Shown in pieces: positions 1-7,317 of a stretch of 14,651 nucleotides of DNA (the first letter of the stretch is position 1; each line of letters starts with the position of its first letter). The notes below the pieces were generated by a model. That model had not been told where the DNA came from. It worked only from the letters and a program-made list of their open reading frames with translations, and searched no databases. A program made the translations under genes and the position numbers. Origin of the DNA: Planctomycetia bacterium (GTDB lineage: Bacteria > Planctomycetota > Planctomycetia > Gemmatales > Gemmataceae); the NCBI GenBank assembly GCA_025356615.1, contig JANXSH010001071.1:1-14651 (forward strand), in the 5' to 3' direction.

Positions 1-179
1 GCCCCGCCCGGCGGCAGCGAGAGGAACCCCTCGGCGATGTCCCAGGTCAGGCAGATCCGCTTCAAGCTGTCGCAGACGGACTTGATGAGCGCCAGCGCGC
101 GGTCCTCCTCCGGCGTCACGAGGACGACCAGCGTACACCGCGCCCGCAGGTACAGATCCAGCGTTTGCTCGAACGTCAT
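1..179 (-). CDS. AAA-family ATPase, Ycf46-like, N-terminal part (partial)
   Basis: This is the first 59 codons of a minus-strand gene that runs off the left edge. The start is the ATG at 177-179, with a GGAG about 10 bases upstream. Visible segments are LYLRARCTLVVLVTPEEDRA, then a helix with ALALIKSVCD, then LTWDIAEGF. The pattern of hydrophobic strand, T-x-EE-x-RAL and a Trp-containing strand is how Ycf46-type AAA proteins of cyanobacteria and planctomycetes begin. The family role is poorly defined, and in cyanobacteria Ycf46 has been linked to photosynthesis and carbon uptake. The Walker motifs would lie outside the window, so the family call rests on the N-terminus alone. It lies 70 bp downstream of proB on the same strand, with a palindrome between them. 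Confidence 0.6.
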   Translation of the reverse strand, partial: MTFEQTLDLYLRARCTLVVLVTPEEDRALALIKSVCDSLKRICLTWDIAEGFLSLPPGG

Positions 180-207
180 AGGCGGAACTCCACGATGGAG
201 ACGCCCC

Positions 208-235
208 AAGCCCACCGGTTGCAACCGGTGGGCTT
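208..235. repeat. 28-bp perfect palindrome in the proB-AAA gap
   Basis: The half-site AAGCCCACCGGTTG is followed directly by its exact reverse complement. In RNA it would fold into a long GC-rich hairpin. On the plus strand a T-rich stretch (CTTCTTTT) follows about 10 bases later; on the minus strand, the direction of proB, no T-run follows. It could be a transcription terminator or attenuator, or a copy of a dispersed intergenic palindrome of the REP type. The window contains only one copy. Confidence 0.6.
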
Positions 236-249
236 CGGTAGGCTTCTTT

Positions 250-1383
250 TCACTCGATCACCACCAGATTATCCCGATGAACGACCTCCGAATACGGGCT
301 GGTCCCGAGAACTTCGCGGATCCGCTCCGTGCGGACGCCGCGCAGCCGATCGACGGCGGCGGAGGCGTAGTTCGTCAGGCCGCGCGCGAACTCGACGCCG
401 TCGGGGTCGCAGATCGACACCACGTCGCCCTTGCTGAACGAGCCTGTCACCTGAACGATGCCGATCGGCAGCAAGCTCCGGCCCTGGTGTTGGACAGCGT
501 CTCGCGCGCCAGCGTCCACGACGATGCGCCCTTGGGGCCGGGCCGTGTAGCCCAGCCAACGCTTCCAGGCGGGGAGGCTGCTCGGCGCGGGCAGGAAGAG
601 CGTGCCGACCACCTCGCCAGCGAAGATCGCGTCGAGGACGCCCGGTCTCGCCCCGCTGGCCATGATGACCGATTCGCCCGCCACGGTGGCGAGGCGCGCG
701 GCTCGCAACTTGCTCCTCATGCCGCCGGAGCCGAGGGCGCTCTTGCTGGCCTGGGCGTGGTCCATCACGTCGGCGATCTGATCGACGGTGGGGATCGACG
801 TTGCCGAGGGGTCTACCGTCGGGTCGCTGGTGAACAGCCCGTCCACGATGCTGAGTAGGACGAGCAACGGGGCCTGGAGGAGGTTCGTGACCATCGCGGC
901 GAGGTGGTCGTTGTCGCCGAGCTTGATCTCGGCGACGCTGACGGTGTCGTTCTCGTTGATGATGGGCAGGCAGCCCCACTCGAAGAGCGAAAGGATGGTG
1001 TTGCGAATGTTGAGGTAGCGTGTCCGGCTGTCGAAGTCGGCAGCGGTGAGAAGGAGCTGGGCCGTCGGGATGCCGTGCCGTGCCAGGCAATCCTCCCAGG
1101 CGCGCATGAGGAATGGCTGGCCGACGGCGGCGCACCCTTGCAACTCGCGGAGGTCGGTGGGTCGCTTGCCGAGGCCGAGCCGACCCACACCCGCGCCGAT
1201 GGCCCCGGAGCTGACGAGGGCGACCTTGCGGCCCGACTGGCGGACGCGCTGGATCTGGTCCGCCAGGGCGGCGAACCGCGCCGGGTCGAGCGTCCCGTCG
1301 GGCCGGGCCAGCACGTTCGTGCCGACCTTGACCACGACCGTATGCGCCCCGGCGATGACCTCCTGCCGTACCACGTCCGCCAT
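250..1383 (-). CDS. proB: glutamate 5-kinase ProB (with PUA domain)
   Basis: ProB phosphorylates L-glutamate with ATP to gamma-glutamyl phosphate, the first step of proline synthesis in the cytoplasm. The protein has 377 residues, the usual length for the two-domain form. The amino-acid kinase domain spans about 14-260: VKVGTNVL at 18-25, SSGAIGAG at 58-65, NENDTVSVAEIKLGDNDH at 143-160 and the GSGGMRSKL loop at 218-226. A PUA domain covers about 286-365 (GRIVVDAGARDAV, then FSKGDVV). The ATG at 1383 has GGAGAG about 8 bases upstream, and the gap to the kinase gene is 119 bp. The partner gene proA is not in the window, so proline synthesis genes are probably scattered. The sequence looks intact and the call is secure. 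Confidence 0.96.
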   Translation of the reverse strand: MADVVRQEVIAGAHTVVVKVGTNVLARPDGTLDPARFAALADQIQRVRQSGRKVALVSSGAIGAGVGRLGLGKRPTDLRELQGCAAVGQPFLMRAWEDCLARHGIPTAQLLLTAADFDSRTRYLNIRNTILSLFEWGCLPIINENDTVSVAEIKLGDNDHLAAMVTNLLQAPLLVLLSIVDGLFTSDPTVDPSATSIPTVDQIADVMDHAQASKSALGSGGMRSKLRAARLATVAGESVIMASGARPGVLDAIFAGEVVGTLFLPAPSSLPAWKRWLGYTARPQGRIVVDAGARDAVQHQGRSLLPIGIVQVTGSFSKGDVVSICDPDGVEFARGLTNYASAAVDRLRGVRTERIREVLGTSPYSEVVHRDNLVVIE

Positions 1384-1438
1384 GCGTTCGACTCTCCGTT
1401 CCAGATCGCGCCGGGATCACTCCCGTCATCTGAGGTCA

Positions 1439-1444
1439 AGTATA
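1439..1444 (-). promoter_or_regulatory. possible -10 box for proB
   Basis: On the minus strand the hexamer TATACT lies in the gap between the kinase gene and proB, about 55 bases before the proB ATG. No good -35 hexamer is seen 16-18 bases upstream, so this is only a candidate. If real, proB can be transcribed separately from the kinase gene. Confidence 0.25.
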
Positions 1445-1502
1445 GCGATCCGTTGAGGACGCGAGCATCGCGCTGGTTCTCGTCCGCTCGCTTGGACATT
1501 CC

Positions 1503-3395
1503 TCAGCGCCGCCAGGGGCGAAGGATCGGGAACCAGTAGGCCGACCCCAGAGGCCAACCCACGAACGCTGCGATGAGCGCCGGAATGCCCAGAATTAGAA
1601 TGATGCTCCAGGCGGACGGCTGGCGCGTGAACTTTCCTGCCGAAACGTGATTGACGCGAATCATCGTGTCGAGGTTGGTCAATCCCTCCTTTGTGATACT
1701 GTACCCGTCCGGCACCCCGGCGCAAAAACGGCCACGGGACAGGTGGGGGTGTACACCAGGAAGCTTGACCTCACCTACCACTGCTCTGTTTCGGATCTCG
1801 ATGGACTTTACGGATTTAGCCCGGACCAGTTGATCCATCTCCTGGAAGGAGATTCGCGTCGGCCAAGGGTCGTAAGCCCAGTGATACCCGACCACCAGGA
1901 GCGCGCCGAACGACACCGAGCCGACCATCCAGCGTCGTGCCGATGGTTGAGCGCCGGGCGTCGCGCCGGCGGGACGAGGTGGGCGCGTCTCCTTCTCGAG
2001 TAGCGCCAGGATATCGCCGTTGCCCCGCGCACGGGCGATCTCGGCGGTGGTCTGTCCCAGCGAACTGACCGCGTTGGTATCGACCCCGTGGAGCAGCAGG
2101 ATCTTGACGACTTCCGTGTGCCCCCCGGAGGCCGCGTGCATGAGGGCCGTCTCCCCCAGGTCGTCGGGGAGGTCGAGCGAGGATCCCCTCCGGGCTGCCG
2201 CACGCACCGCCCCGACGGCACCACTCTTCGCCGCGTGCCAAAGGCCCTGTGGCACTTGCGACAACTCCGCCAGATGCCAGAGGCATGGCCCCAGCAAAAT
2301 GCCCGGCATGGCGAAGACCAAACTGATCCCGAAGGCGGGTAACAGTCGGTACGGCATACTCTCGGTCTCGTCGGTGACGAGGGAGAGCGCCATCAGTCCG
2401 AGGATCGTCCCGCCGAACGCCACGAAGGCAGCGCCGAGCAGCCAGCGCGCCCGACGGATGAGCCAATCGACCCGGCGCGGCGGTGGCTCTTCGATCGCCT
2501 GAAGTGGCTTCGCGAGGACGAGTGTGGCGGACGGGGCCGGTGCCACTGGTATCGAGAGGCCGGCAAGGGCAGCGCCGAACTCGCGAGCGTCGGCGAAGCG
2601 GGATCGCGGCTCCTTACTCATCGCCCGCAGGACGACCCGCTCGAGGGCGGGGTCGAGGTCGGGCCGAAATCGTCGGGGCGGGGGCGGCTCGTCGCGCAGC
2701 ACCGCGCCCAGCACGGCGACGGCCGGCCCCTCGAACGGCAGCCGACCCGTGAGCGTGTGGTAGAGGACGACGCCGACGGCGTACAGGTCCGTCCACGGGC
2801 CGACTTGATCGGCCCGCCCCGCAGCCTGTTCCGGGGCCATGTAAGCCGGCGTGCCGATGACCGCGCCGTCCGAGGTCAGCCCCGCGCCCGCCTCTTCCGG
2901 GCGAGCCAGGCCGAAGTCGGTGAGAATAGCCCGGCCGGCGGCGTCGAGCAGAATGTTGCCCGGCTTCACGTCGCGGTGGATGATCCCGTTCGCGTGGACC
3001 TCTGCCAGGCCGTCGAGGACTTGCCGGGCGAGGACGACCACCTCACGAATGTCGTCGAAGCGGCCCCGCTGCTCCAGAACCTGCGCTAACGACGGGCCGT
3101 CGATGTACGCCATGACGACGAAGGCGGCTCCGTCGTGTTCGCCCACATCGAAGATGGGGCAGACATTCGGGTGCAGGATGCGAGCTGCGGCGCGGGCCTC
3201 GCGCTGGAACCGTTGCGCGCGCGAAGCGCGCTGCTCCGCCGGGCCGTCCAGGCGGGGCAGTTTGAGCGCGACGATGCGGTCGAGGTGTGGGTCGTGTGCG
3301 CGATACACCGTCCCCATGCCGCCCGCACCGAGCCGCCCCAGGAGGCGGTATCGGCCAATGGCCTCGGGTAGCGGATGATCGACGGTGGGCGTCAT
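1503..3395 (-). CDS. transmembrane Ser/Thr protein kinase with ankyrin and FtsH-extracellular-like segments
   Basis: A 630-residue Hanks-type kinase that should phosphorylate Ser/Thr on partner proteins at the membrane. The kinase domain is at about 14-280: glycine loop GRLGAGGMGTVY 20-31, Lys45, HRDVKPGN 140-147, DFG 160-162 and MAPE 186-189, so it should be active. After a proline-rich linker come two hydrophobic segments (about 318-340 and 350-376). An ankyrin-like stretch follows at about 384-466 (GETALMHAASGGHTEVVKIL), then a third hydrophobic segment (about 489-505). Residues 513-590 begin ISFQEMDQLVRAKSVKSIEI and contain a VVGEVK strand, resembling the FtsH extracellular (periplasmic) domain. 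A fourth hydrophobic segment is at 596-615. The fusion suggests a membrane sensor, but this is inference. The ATG at 3395 has no clear ribosome site, and no in-frame upstream alternative is evident. The kinase call is secure; the tail assignment is by motif only. Confidence 0.92.
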   Translation of the reverse strand: MTPTVDHPLPEAIGRYRLLGRLGAGGMGTVYRAHDPHLDRIVALKLPRLDGPAEQRASRAQRFQREARAAARILHPNVCPIFDVGEHDGAAFVVMAYIDGPSLAQVLEQRGRFDDIREVVVLARQVLDGLAEVHANGIIHRDVKPGNILLDAAGRAILTDFGLARPEEAGAGLTSDGAVIGTPAYMAPEQAAGRADQVGPWTDLYAVGVVLYHTLTGRLPFEGPAVAVLGAVLRDEPPPPRRFRPDLDPALERVVLRAMSKEPRSRFADAREFGAALAGLSIPVAPAPSATLVLAKPLQAIEEPPPRRVDWLIRRARWLLGAAFVAFGGTILGLMALSLVTDETESMPYRLLPAFGISLVFAMPGILLGPCLWHLAELSQVPQGLWHAAKSGAVGAVRAAARRGSSLDLPDDLGETALMHAASGGHTEVVKILLLHGVDTNAVSSLGQTTAEIARARGNGDILALLEKETRPPRPAGATPGAQPSARRWMVGSVSFGALLVVGYHWAYDPWPTRISFQEMDQLVRAKSVKSIEIRNRAVVGEVKLPGVHPHLSRGRFCAGVPDGYSITKEGLTNLDTMIRVNHVSAGKFTRQPSAWSIILILGIPALIAAFVGWPLGSAYWFPILRPWRR

Positions 3396-3447
3396 AACGT
3401 TGACCGGCCTGGATGAATGGTGGCTCGATTGACCCGACTCCTATGGT

Positions 3448-3813
3448 CTACCATACTCCCCCGCCCCTGGGCCGACAAACGAATATCCGCGTGCTGCCGT
3501 CGAGGAAGATCAGCGAAGGTTTGGAGGGGTCGTCGTGCTTGCCGAAGGTCATGATAGGCTTGCTGGTCGCGGCCCCGTCCGTTGGCGTAAACGTGATCGC
3601 TTTAACAGGTCTATCTTCATCCCCCGCCGAACCGAAGTCAACGAGTTTCCTGTGCTCATGACTTCCGACCACGCGGATGACGAACCCGTCCGGCACATTG
3701 GCGCAGAATCGGCCCCGAGTCAGTTGAGGGTGTTCGCCATGATTCGCGACCCCCTGCTATGACTTCGTTCCTGTTGATAGGGAGGTCAACAGGGCCAGTA
3801 AACGCTGAGACAT
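3448..3813 (-). pseudogene. degraded fragment related to the FtsH-like tail of the adjacent kinase
   Basis: On the minus strand one frame encodes HPQLTRGRFCANVPDGF (about 3683-3733). The kinase tail at residues 549-565 reads HPHLSRGRFCAGVPDGY, so the two are clearly related. The DNA also aligns without gaps (3684-3733 against 1703-1752, roughly 80% by eye). Upstream the frame is closed by TAG at 3757-3759. Removing one base of the five-C run at 3750-3754 would join the frame that encodes INRNEVIAG, which also lines up with the kinase tail. Downstream, 80 further codons stay open to 3448 (MTFGKHDDPSKPSLIFLDG) but match nothing I recognise. Possible starts are the ATG at 3813, before the TAG, or a GTG at 3696. 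It is best read as a frameshifted remnant of a kinase paralogue; a short live gene from the GTG cannot be excluded. Confidence 0.5.
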
Positions 3814-3870
3814 GCTGGGAATACCCGCACGAAAGCCCGCTGAGGGCTGATTTCGTCGTGGATTCCCGGC

Positions 3871-3914
3871 AAAACAAAAGCCGCAAGTCACCTACTGGTG
3901 GTAACTTGCGGCTT
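3871..3914 (-). terminator. rho-independent terminator of tRNA-Pro
   Basis: On the minus strand the arm AAGCCGCAAGT (3904-3914) pairs perfectly with ACTTGCGGCTT (3878-3888). An extra inner stem, CACC/GGTG, closes a four-base loop. A T-rich tail (TTGTTTTG) follows directly. It starts three bases after the tRNA 3' end and is a textbook intrinsic terminator. Confidence 0.9.
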
Positions 3915-3916
3915 AG

Positions 3917-3991
3917 TCGGGGCAAGAGGATTCGAACCTCCGACCTCACGGTCCCGAACCGTGCGCTCTAGCCAAACTGAGCTATGCCCCG
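3917..3991 (-). tRNA. tRNA-Pro (anticodon CGG)
   Basis: A 75-base cloverleaf on the minus strand. The acceptor stem CGGGGCA/TGCCCCG is perfect. The D arm is GCTC...GAGC. The anticodon stem CACGG/CCGTG holds the loop TTCGGGA, with anticodon CGG at 3954-3956. The T arm is GGAGG TTCGAAT CCTCT and the discriminator base is A. The variable and T-arm region matches bacterial proline tRNAs of the E. coli proK type. The 3' CCA is not encoded (ACT follows the acceptor stem), so it must be added by the nucleotidyltransferase. It reads CCG codons, which should be common in this GC-rich genome. It has its own promoter and terminator and so is a single-gene unit. Confidence 0.97.
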
Positions 3992-4010
3992 ATCATTCCT
4001 GACGTGAGTA

Positions 4011-4038
4011 ATGATATCCAGTGAGGTGGATTTGTCAA
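4011..4038 (-). promoter_or_regulatory. sigma70-type promoter of tRNA-Pro
   Basis: On the minus strand TTGACA (4033-4038) is followed after 16 bases by TATCAT (4011-4016). Transcription would start near 4004, about 13 bases before the mature tRNA 5' end. A perfect -35 and a one-mismatch -10 at this position make it convincing. Confidence 0.85.
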
Positions 4039-4057
4039 CCTCACCTCACCTGGCTGC

Positions 4058-4175
4058 ATCCCCTGGGCAGGGCTGTTCCGTGTTTCGGTAAGTCGAAGAG
4101 CGATGGTACGACAATTCTCGACTTCCGTCGGACGGTAAACAGGTTACTCGAACAGAGAACAGCCCTGATCCCCTG
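4058..4175. mobile_element. MITE-like non-autonomous element, about 100 bp
   Basis: Perfect 11-bp inverted repeats CAGGGCTGTTC (4068-4078) and GAACAGCCCTG (4157-4167) bound the element. The similarity continues inward with small mismatches (TGTT, CG and GTAA blocks), giving termini of about 22 bases. Inside is a second inverted pair, AAGTCGA (4090-4096) and TCGACTT (4118-4124). The octamer ATCCCCTG lies just outside both ends (4058-4065 and 4168-4175), like a target-site duplication. On the left side two G separate it from the inverted repeat. No coding sequence is present, so a transposase elsewhere would have to mobilise it. I cannot name the parent IS family. Confidence 0.55.
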
Positions 4176-4332
4176 AGAGCGCACGACATAATTTACAGAG
4201 GTGGGGATCAGCCAGCGCGGCGGTAGCGGCGCTGTCCCGTGGCCACTGCCTGGGAAGTCGTGAGGAAATCGAAGGGCGTAGGGAAGTCCGTTCGTGCGCA
4301 GAGCCAGTCGGCGATCCTCTGGGACTATGTGA
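4176..4332. other. non-coding remainder between the MITE-like element and the 116-residue gene
   Basis: With the element to its left, this completes a gene-free stretch of about 290 bases. I see no start codon with a ribosome site, no tRNA-like fold and no strong hairpin. One minus-strand frame stays open across it, but it is a continuation of a shadow frame of the neighbouring gene. It may be decayed coding sequence; nothing can be named. Confidence 0.4.
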
Positions 4333-4683
4333 TCAAAAGGTATTTTGTTCCTTGACCAGCAGCGTGCCGTCGGCGTCGAAGAAGCCGATGTCGTCGATCT
4401 GGTAGAAGCCGGCGGTGACGGCGGCGAGCCGCCGGCACAGGGTGACGCAAACGAGCCTCGCGTCGTCCATCGGGTCGTGTAGGGTGAAGAGTTGTTTCGT
4501 CTGGATCGTGCGCTCCATGAGCGGGATGTGGTGCGGGCCATCGCACGTCTCGAGGAAGGCGGCCCAGGTGTTGAGTTCGGCGCGAATGCCCTCCTCGTCG
4601 GCGCGAAAGCGCTCGAGGAGTAAGGGGGCACTCACACCGAGGTCCGCCGAGGTGTCCAACGAACCGAAGACGCGATACCACAT
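4333..4683 (-). CDS. conserved-looking hypothetical protein, 116 residues
   Basis: I do not recognise this protein. It starts MWYRVFGSLD, has an acidic helical middle (LLLERFRADEEGIRAEL) and ends with strands containing IGFFDADGTLLVKEQ. There is no signal peptide or membrane segment, so it should be cytoplasmic. Balanced composition and GC-rich third positions support a real gene. The ATG at 4683 has AGGCAAGGC just upstream, which is a weak ribosome site. It lies 74 bp downstream of the MoxR gene on the same strand and may be co-transcribed with it. The DGTLLV strand near the C-terminus suggests a small alpha/beta fold, but no function follows. The gene stops close to a stretch bearing a mobile-element-like sequence, so C-terminal truncation is possible. 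Confidence 0.75.
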   Translation of the reverse strand: MWYRVFGSLDTSADLGVSAPLLLERFRADEEGIRAELNTWAAFLETCDGPHHIPLMERTIQTKQLFTLHDPMDDARLVCVTLCRRLAAVTAGFYQIDDIGFFDADGTLLVKEQNTF

Positions 4684-4757
4684 GCCTTGCCTCGATCCCG
4701 GTCCGATCCGTATTCATCCGTTCGATCTGTCGAATCCGTGTCCCATTGTATTTTCGT

Positions 4758-5777
<1,020 letters not shown>

Positions 5778-5810
5778 GGGGTCGGCTCCGCGGCGGGGGT
5801 CGTCGGGTCG

Positions 5811-5852
5811 GCACGGAGGTCATTGTAGGGGAAGCGGTTGCGTTGGCGCGGG
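5811..5852. repeat. 42-bp direct repeat, copy 1 (left of the Uma2 gene)
   Basis: This matches 6606-6647 at 37 of 42 positions without gaps; the core GCACGGAGGTC is identical, as is TTGTAGGGG. Copy 1 lies between the divergent moxR and Uma2 genes. Its minus strand holds TACAAT (5822-5827), a plausible -10 for moxR. Its plus strand holds TTGCGT (5838-5843), which with TACGAT (5861-5866) at 17 bp could be a weak promoter for the Uma2 gene. Confidence 0.8.
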
Positions 5853-5892
5853 GTAGACGCTACGATGGGCGGAAAGTAGGGAGGGAGACGAG

Positions 5893-6576
5893 ATGAACCC
5901 ATCGATAGCGACCGAATCGTTACTCAGCGAAGCCGAACTCTACCCCGACAGCGATGGCAAGCCGATGTCCGACAACACCGTCCAACACCGCTGGATCGAC
6001 ATGCTGTTCCACAACATCAACTCGGTCTTCGCGGATCGCGACGACGTGTTCGTGGCGGCCGACCTGATGTGGTATGCCGTCGAAGGCCACCCGCGTGAGT
6101 GTGCCGCCCCGGACGTGATGGTGGTCTTCGGCAGGCCCAAGGGAGATCGCGGATCCTACAGGCAATGGCGGGAAGAGGGCATCCCCGTCACCGTCGCCTT
6201 CGAGATCCTCTCGCCCGCGAACTCGGACGACGAGATGGCCAAGAAGGCGATCTTCTACGAGGACCACGAGGTCGAGGAATACTACGTCATCGACCCGATC
6301 GACAATCGGCTGGACGTGTTCCGCCGACAAGGGACCGTGTTCCGCCGGCAGGACACCATCAGGGGATTCGTGAGTCCCCGGCTGGGGATTCGCTTCGACG
6401 TGTCGGGGCCGCAGGTCGTCGTCTACCGGCCCAACGGCGAGGCGTTTCGGAGCTACCTCACGGTCGAGTCAGCGCTGCGCCGGGTTCTGGTCCTTAGCCG
6501 AAAGGTGCGACGAGGGCAGGCGACAGCGGAGGAGGTCGCCGAGTTGGAGCGACTCGAAGAGCAAGGAGAGGGTTGA
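5893..6576 (+). CDS. Uma2-family (DUF820) putative restriction-endonuclease-fold protein
   Basis: A 227-residue protein of the Uma2/DUF820 family, which has a PD-(D/E)XK nuclease fold and occurs in many copies in cyanobacteria and planctomycetes; no biological role is firmly established. Seen are APDVMVVF (72-79, Asp74), FEILSPAN (103-110, Glu104), the KK pair at 117-118 and EYYVIDP (129-135). These are the family's catalytic core elements in the expected order. The C-terminal tail (about 195-227) is a short charged helix. The ATG at 5893 has AGGGAGG about 8 bases upstream. It is transcribed away from moxR, and 42-bp direct repeats lie on both sides, which suggests past duplication or movement of the gene as a cassette. 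Confidence 0.93.
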   Translation: MNPSIATESLLSEAELYPDSDGKPMSDNTVQHRWIDMLFHNINSVFADRDDVFVAADLMWYAVEGHPRECAAPDVMVVFGRPKGDRGSYRQWREEGIPVTVAFEILSPANSDDEMAKKAIFYEDHEVEEYYVIDPIDNRLDVFRRQGTVFRRQDTIRGFVSPRLGIRFDVSGPQVVVYRPNGEAFRSYLTVESALRRVLVLSRKVRRGQATAEEVAELERLEEQGEG

Positions 6577-6605
6577 ATCCCTGTGGAGTCCTGGTCCATC
6601 GTAAA

Positions 6606-6647
6606 GCACGGAGGTCGTTGTAGGGGCAGCGGTTGCATCGTCGCGGG
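6606..6647. repeat. 42-bp direct repeat, copy 2 (right of the Uma2 gene)
   Basis: This is the partner of 5811-5852, in the same orientation, 30 bp after the Uma2 stop codon. It has no intact promoter-like hexamers (the -10-like TACAAT is TACAAC here). The two copies bracket the gene and its leader, a 795-bp period. Confidence 0.8.
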
Positions 6648-6661
6648 AGAGGTGGGCCAAA

Positions 6662-6693
6662 CGAAGAAAGCCGCCTCATTACTGAAGCGGCTT
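6662..6693 (-). terminator. terminator of the regulator/Cys-repeat operon
   Basis: On the minus strand AAGCCGC (6687-6693) pairs with GCGGCTT (6668-6674) around a 12-base loop. A T-rich tail (TCTTCGTTT) follows. It lies about 20 bases after the stop of the 81-residue gene. It may also serve the plus-strand Uma2 gene, but the plus-side tail is not T-rich. Confidence 0.7.
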
Positions 6694-6711
6694 CCCTGTT
6701 CGGTCAAGCAG

Positions 6712-6957
6712 TTACTTCTGGTCGTTGACCGGGCAGCACTTCTCGCAGAGCAGTTCCTCGCCCGTGATCGGGCAGGTATAGCCCTCGTCGCTCGCCTGCT
6801 GCTTTTGATTCAGCGGGCAGCACTTCTCGCAGGGCAGTTCCTCGCCCGTAATCGGGCAGACGTAGGACTGGGCCACCGACTGGTTCGCGTAGACCACGCC
6901 AGTCACAGCCAGCGGCACGGCCACCAGAGCCGCCCACAGCCAATTCCTTCTGTTCAT
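6712..6957 (-). CDS. small exported protein with a tandem Cys-rich motif
   Basis: This 81-residue protein has a clear signal peptide (basic MNRRNW, hydrophobic core LWAALVAVPLAVTGVVYA, cleavage likely after ANQSVAQ). It is therefore exported. The mature part is two copies of one motif: CPITGEELPCEKCCPLN (34-50) and CPITGEELLCEKCCPVN (62-78), 28 residues apart. Each has four Cys (34, 43, 46, 47 and 62, 71, 74, 75). Such Cys spacing suggests binding of a soft metal or thiol chemistry; it vaguely recalls the YTCPMHP heavy-metal-binding segments but is not the same. The ATG has a strong GGAGGT 9 bases upstream. It follows a CsoR-family regulator by 54 bp and shares its promoter and terminator, so its expression is probably induced by the signal that regulator senses. 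I know of no named family. Confidence 0.85.
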   Translation of the reverse strand: MNRRNWLWAALVAVPLAVTGVVYANQSVAQSYVCPITGEELPCEKCCPLNQKQQASDEGYTCPITGEELLCEKCCPVNDQK

Positions 6958-7011
6958 CTCGCTTACCTCCAGCCCATCGGTCGTTCATGCCGTGGTAGGG
7001 ACCGCCCCCGC

Positions 7012-7302
7012 TCACTTCACGAACTTGTAGATGGCTTCCATCAGGTCATCATAGACGGCGGTATCACCCGACCGGATCGCGTCGGTAGCACACCGCTCCA
7101 GGTAGTTCCGCAGGACTGTTTTCGTCACGCCCTTCAAGGCCGCCTGGACGCTGGCGAGTTGTTGCAGGACTTCGAGGCATTGACGCTGCCCCTCCACCAT
7201 GCGAGCCACGCCCTTCACTTGTCCCTCGATGCGACTCAAGCGATCCAGTGTCTCTTGCCGCATCTCGTCTGCGTAGATCGGAAGGCTTACTTTCTCGGTC
7301 AT
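7012..7302 (-). CDS. CsoR/RcnR-family repressor, His ligand missing
   Basis: A 96-residue all-helical repressor (DUF156 family) that sits on its own operator until the signal binds. The signature RLSRIEGQVKGVARMVEG (21-38) is exact. Known members use a Cys-His-Cys set: in M. tuberculosis CsoR these are Cys36, His61 and Cys65. The equivalents here, at identical spacing, are Cys42, Tyr67 and Cys71. Both Cys remain and the His is Tyr. Loss of the His with two Cys kept is the pattern of CstR, which senses persulfide or sulfide rather than copper. That function is inference only. The ATG at 7302 has AGGAGC about 8 bases upstream. It leads a two-gene operon with the exported Cys-repeat protein and has a strong promoter overlapped by a G-rich operator-like tract. 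Confidence 0.93.
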   Translation of the reverse strand: MTEKVSLPIYADEMRQETLDRLSRIEGQVKGVARMVEGQRQCLEVLQQLASVQAALKGVTKTVLRNYLERCATDAIRSGDTAVYDDLMEAIYKFVK

Positions 7303-7317
7303 GCTGCGCTCCTACTG

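Noticed and set aside
4041..4631. Minus-strand frame of 196 codons crossing the 116-residue gene, the gap and the MITE-like element
   Set aside because: The first half is a Ser/Thr/Arg-rich shadow and the second half crosses inverted repeats; no start or motif supports it. It may contain decayed coding sequence, but this cannot be shown.
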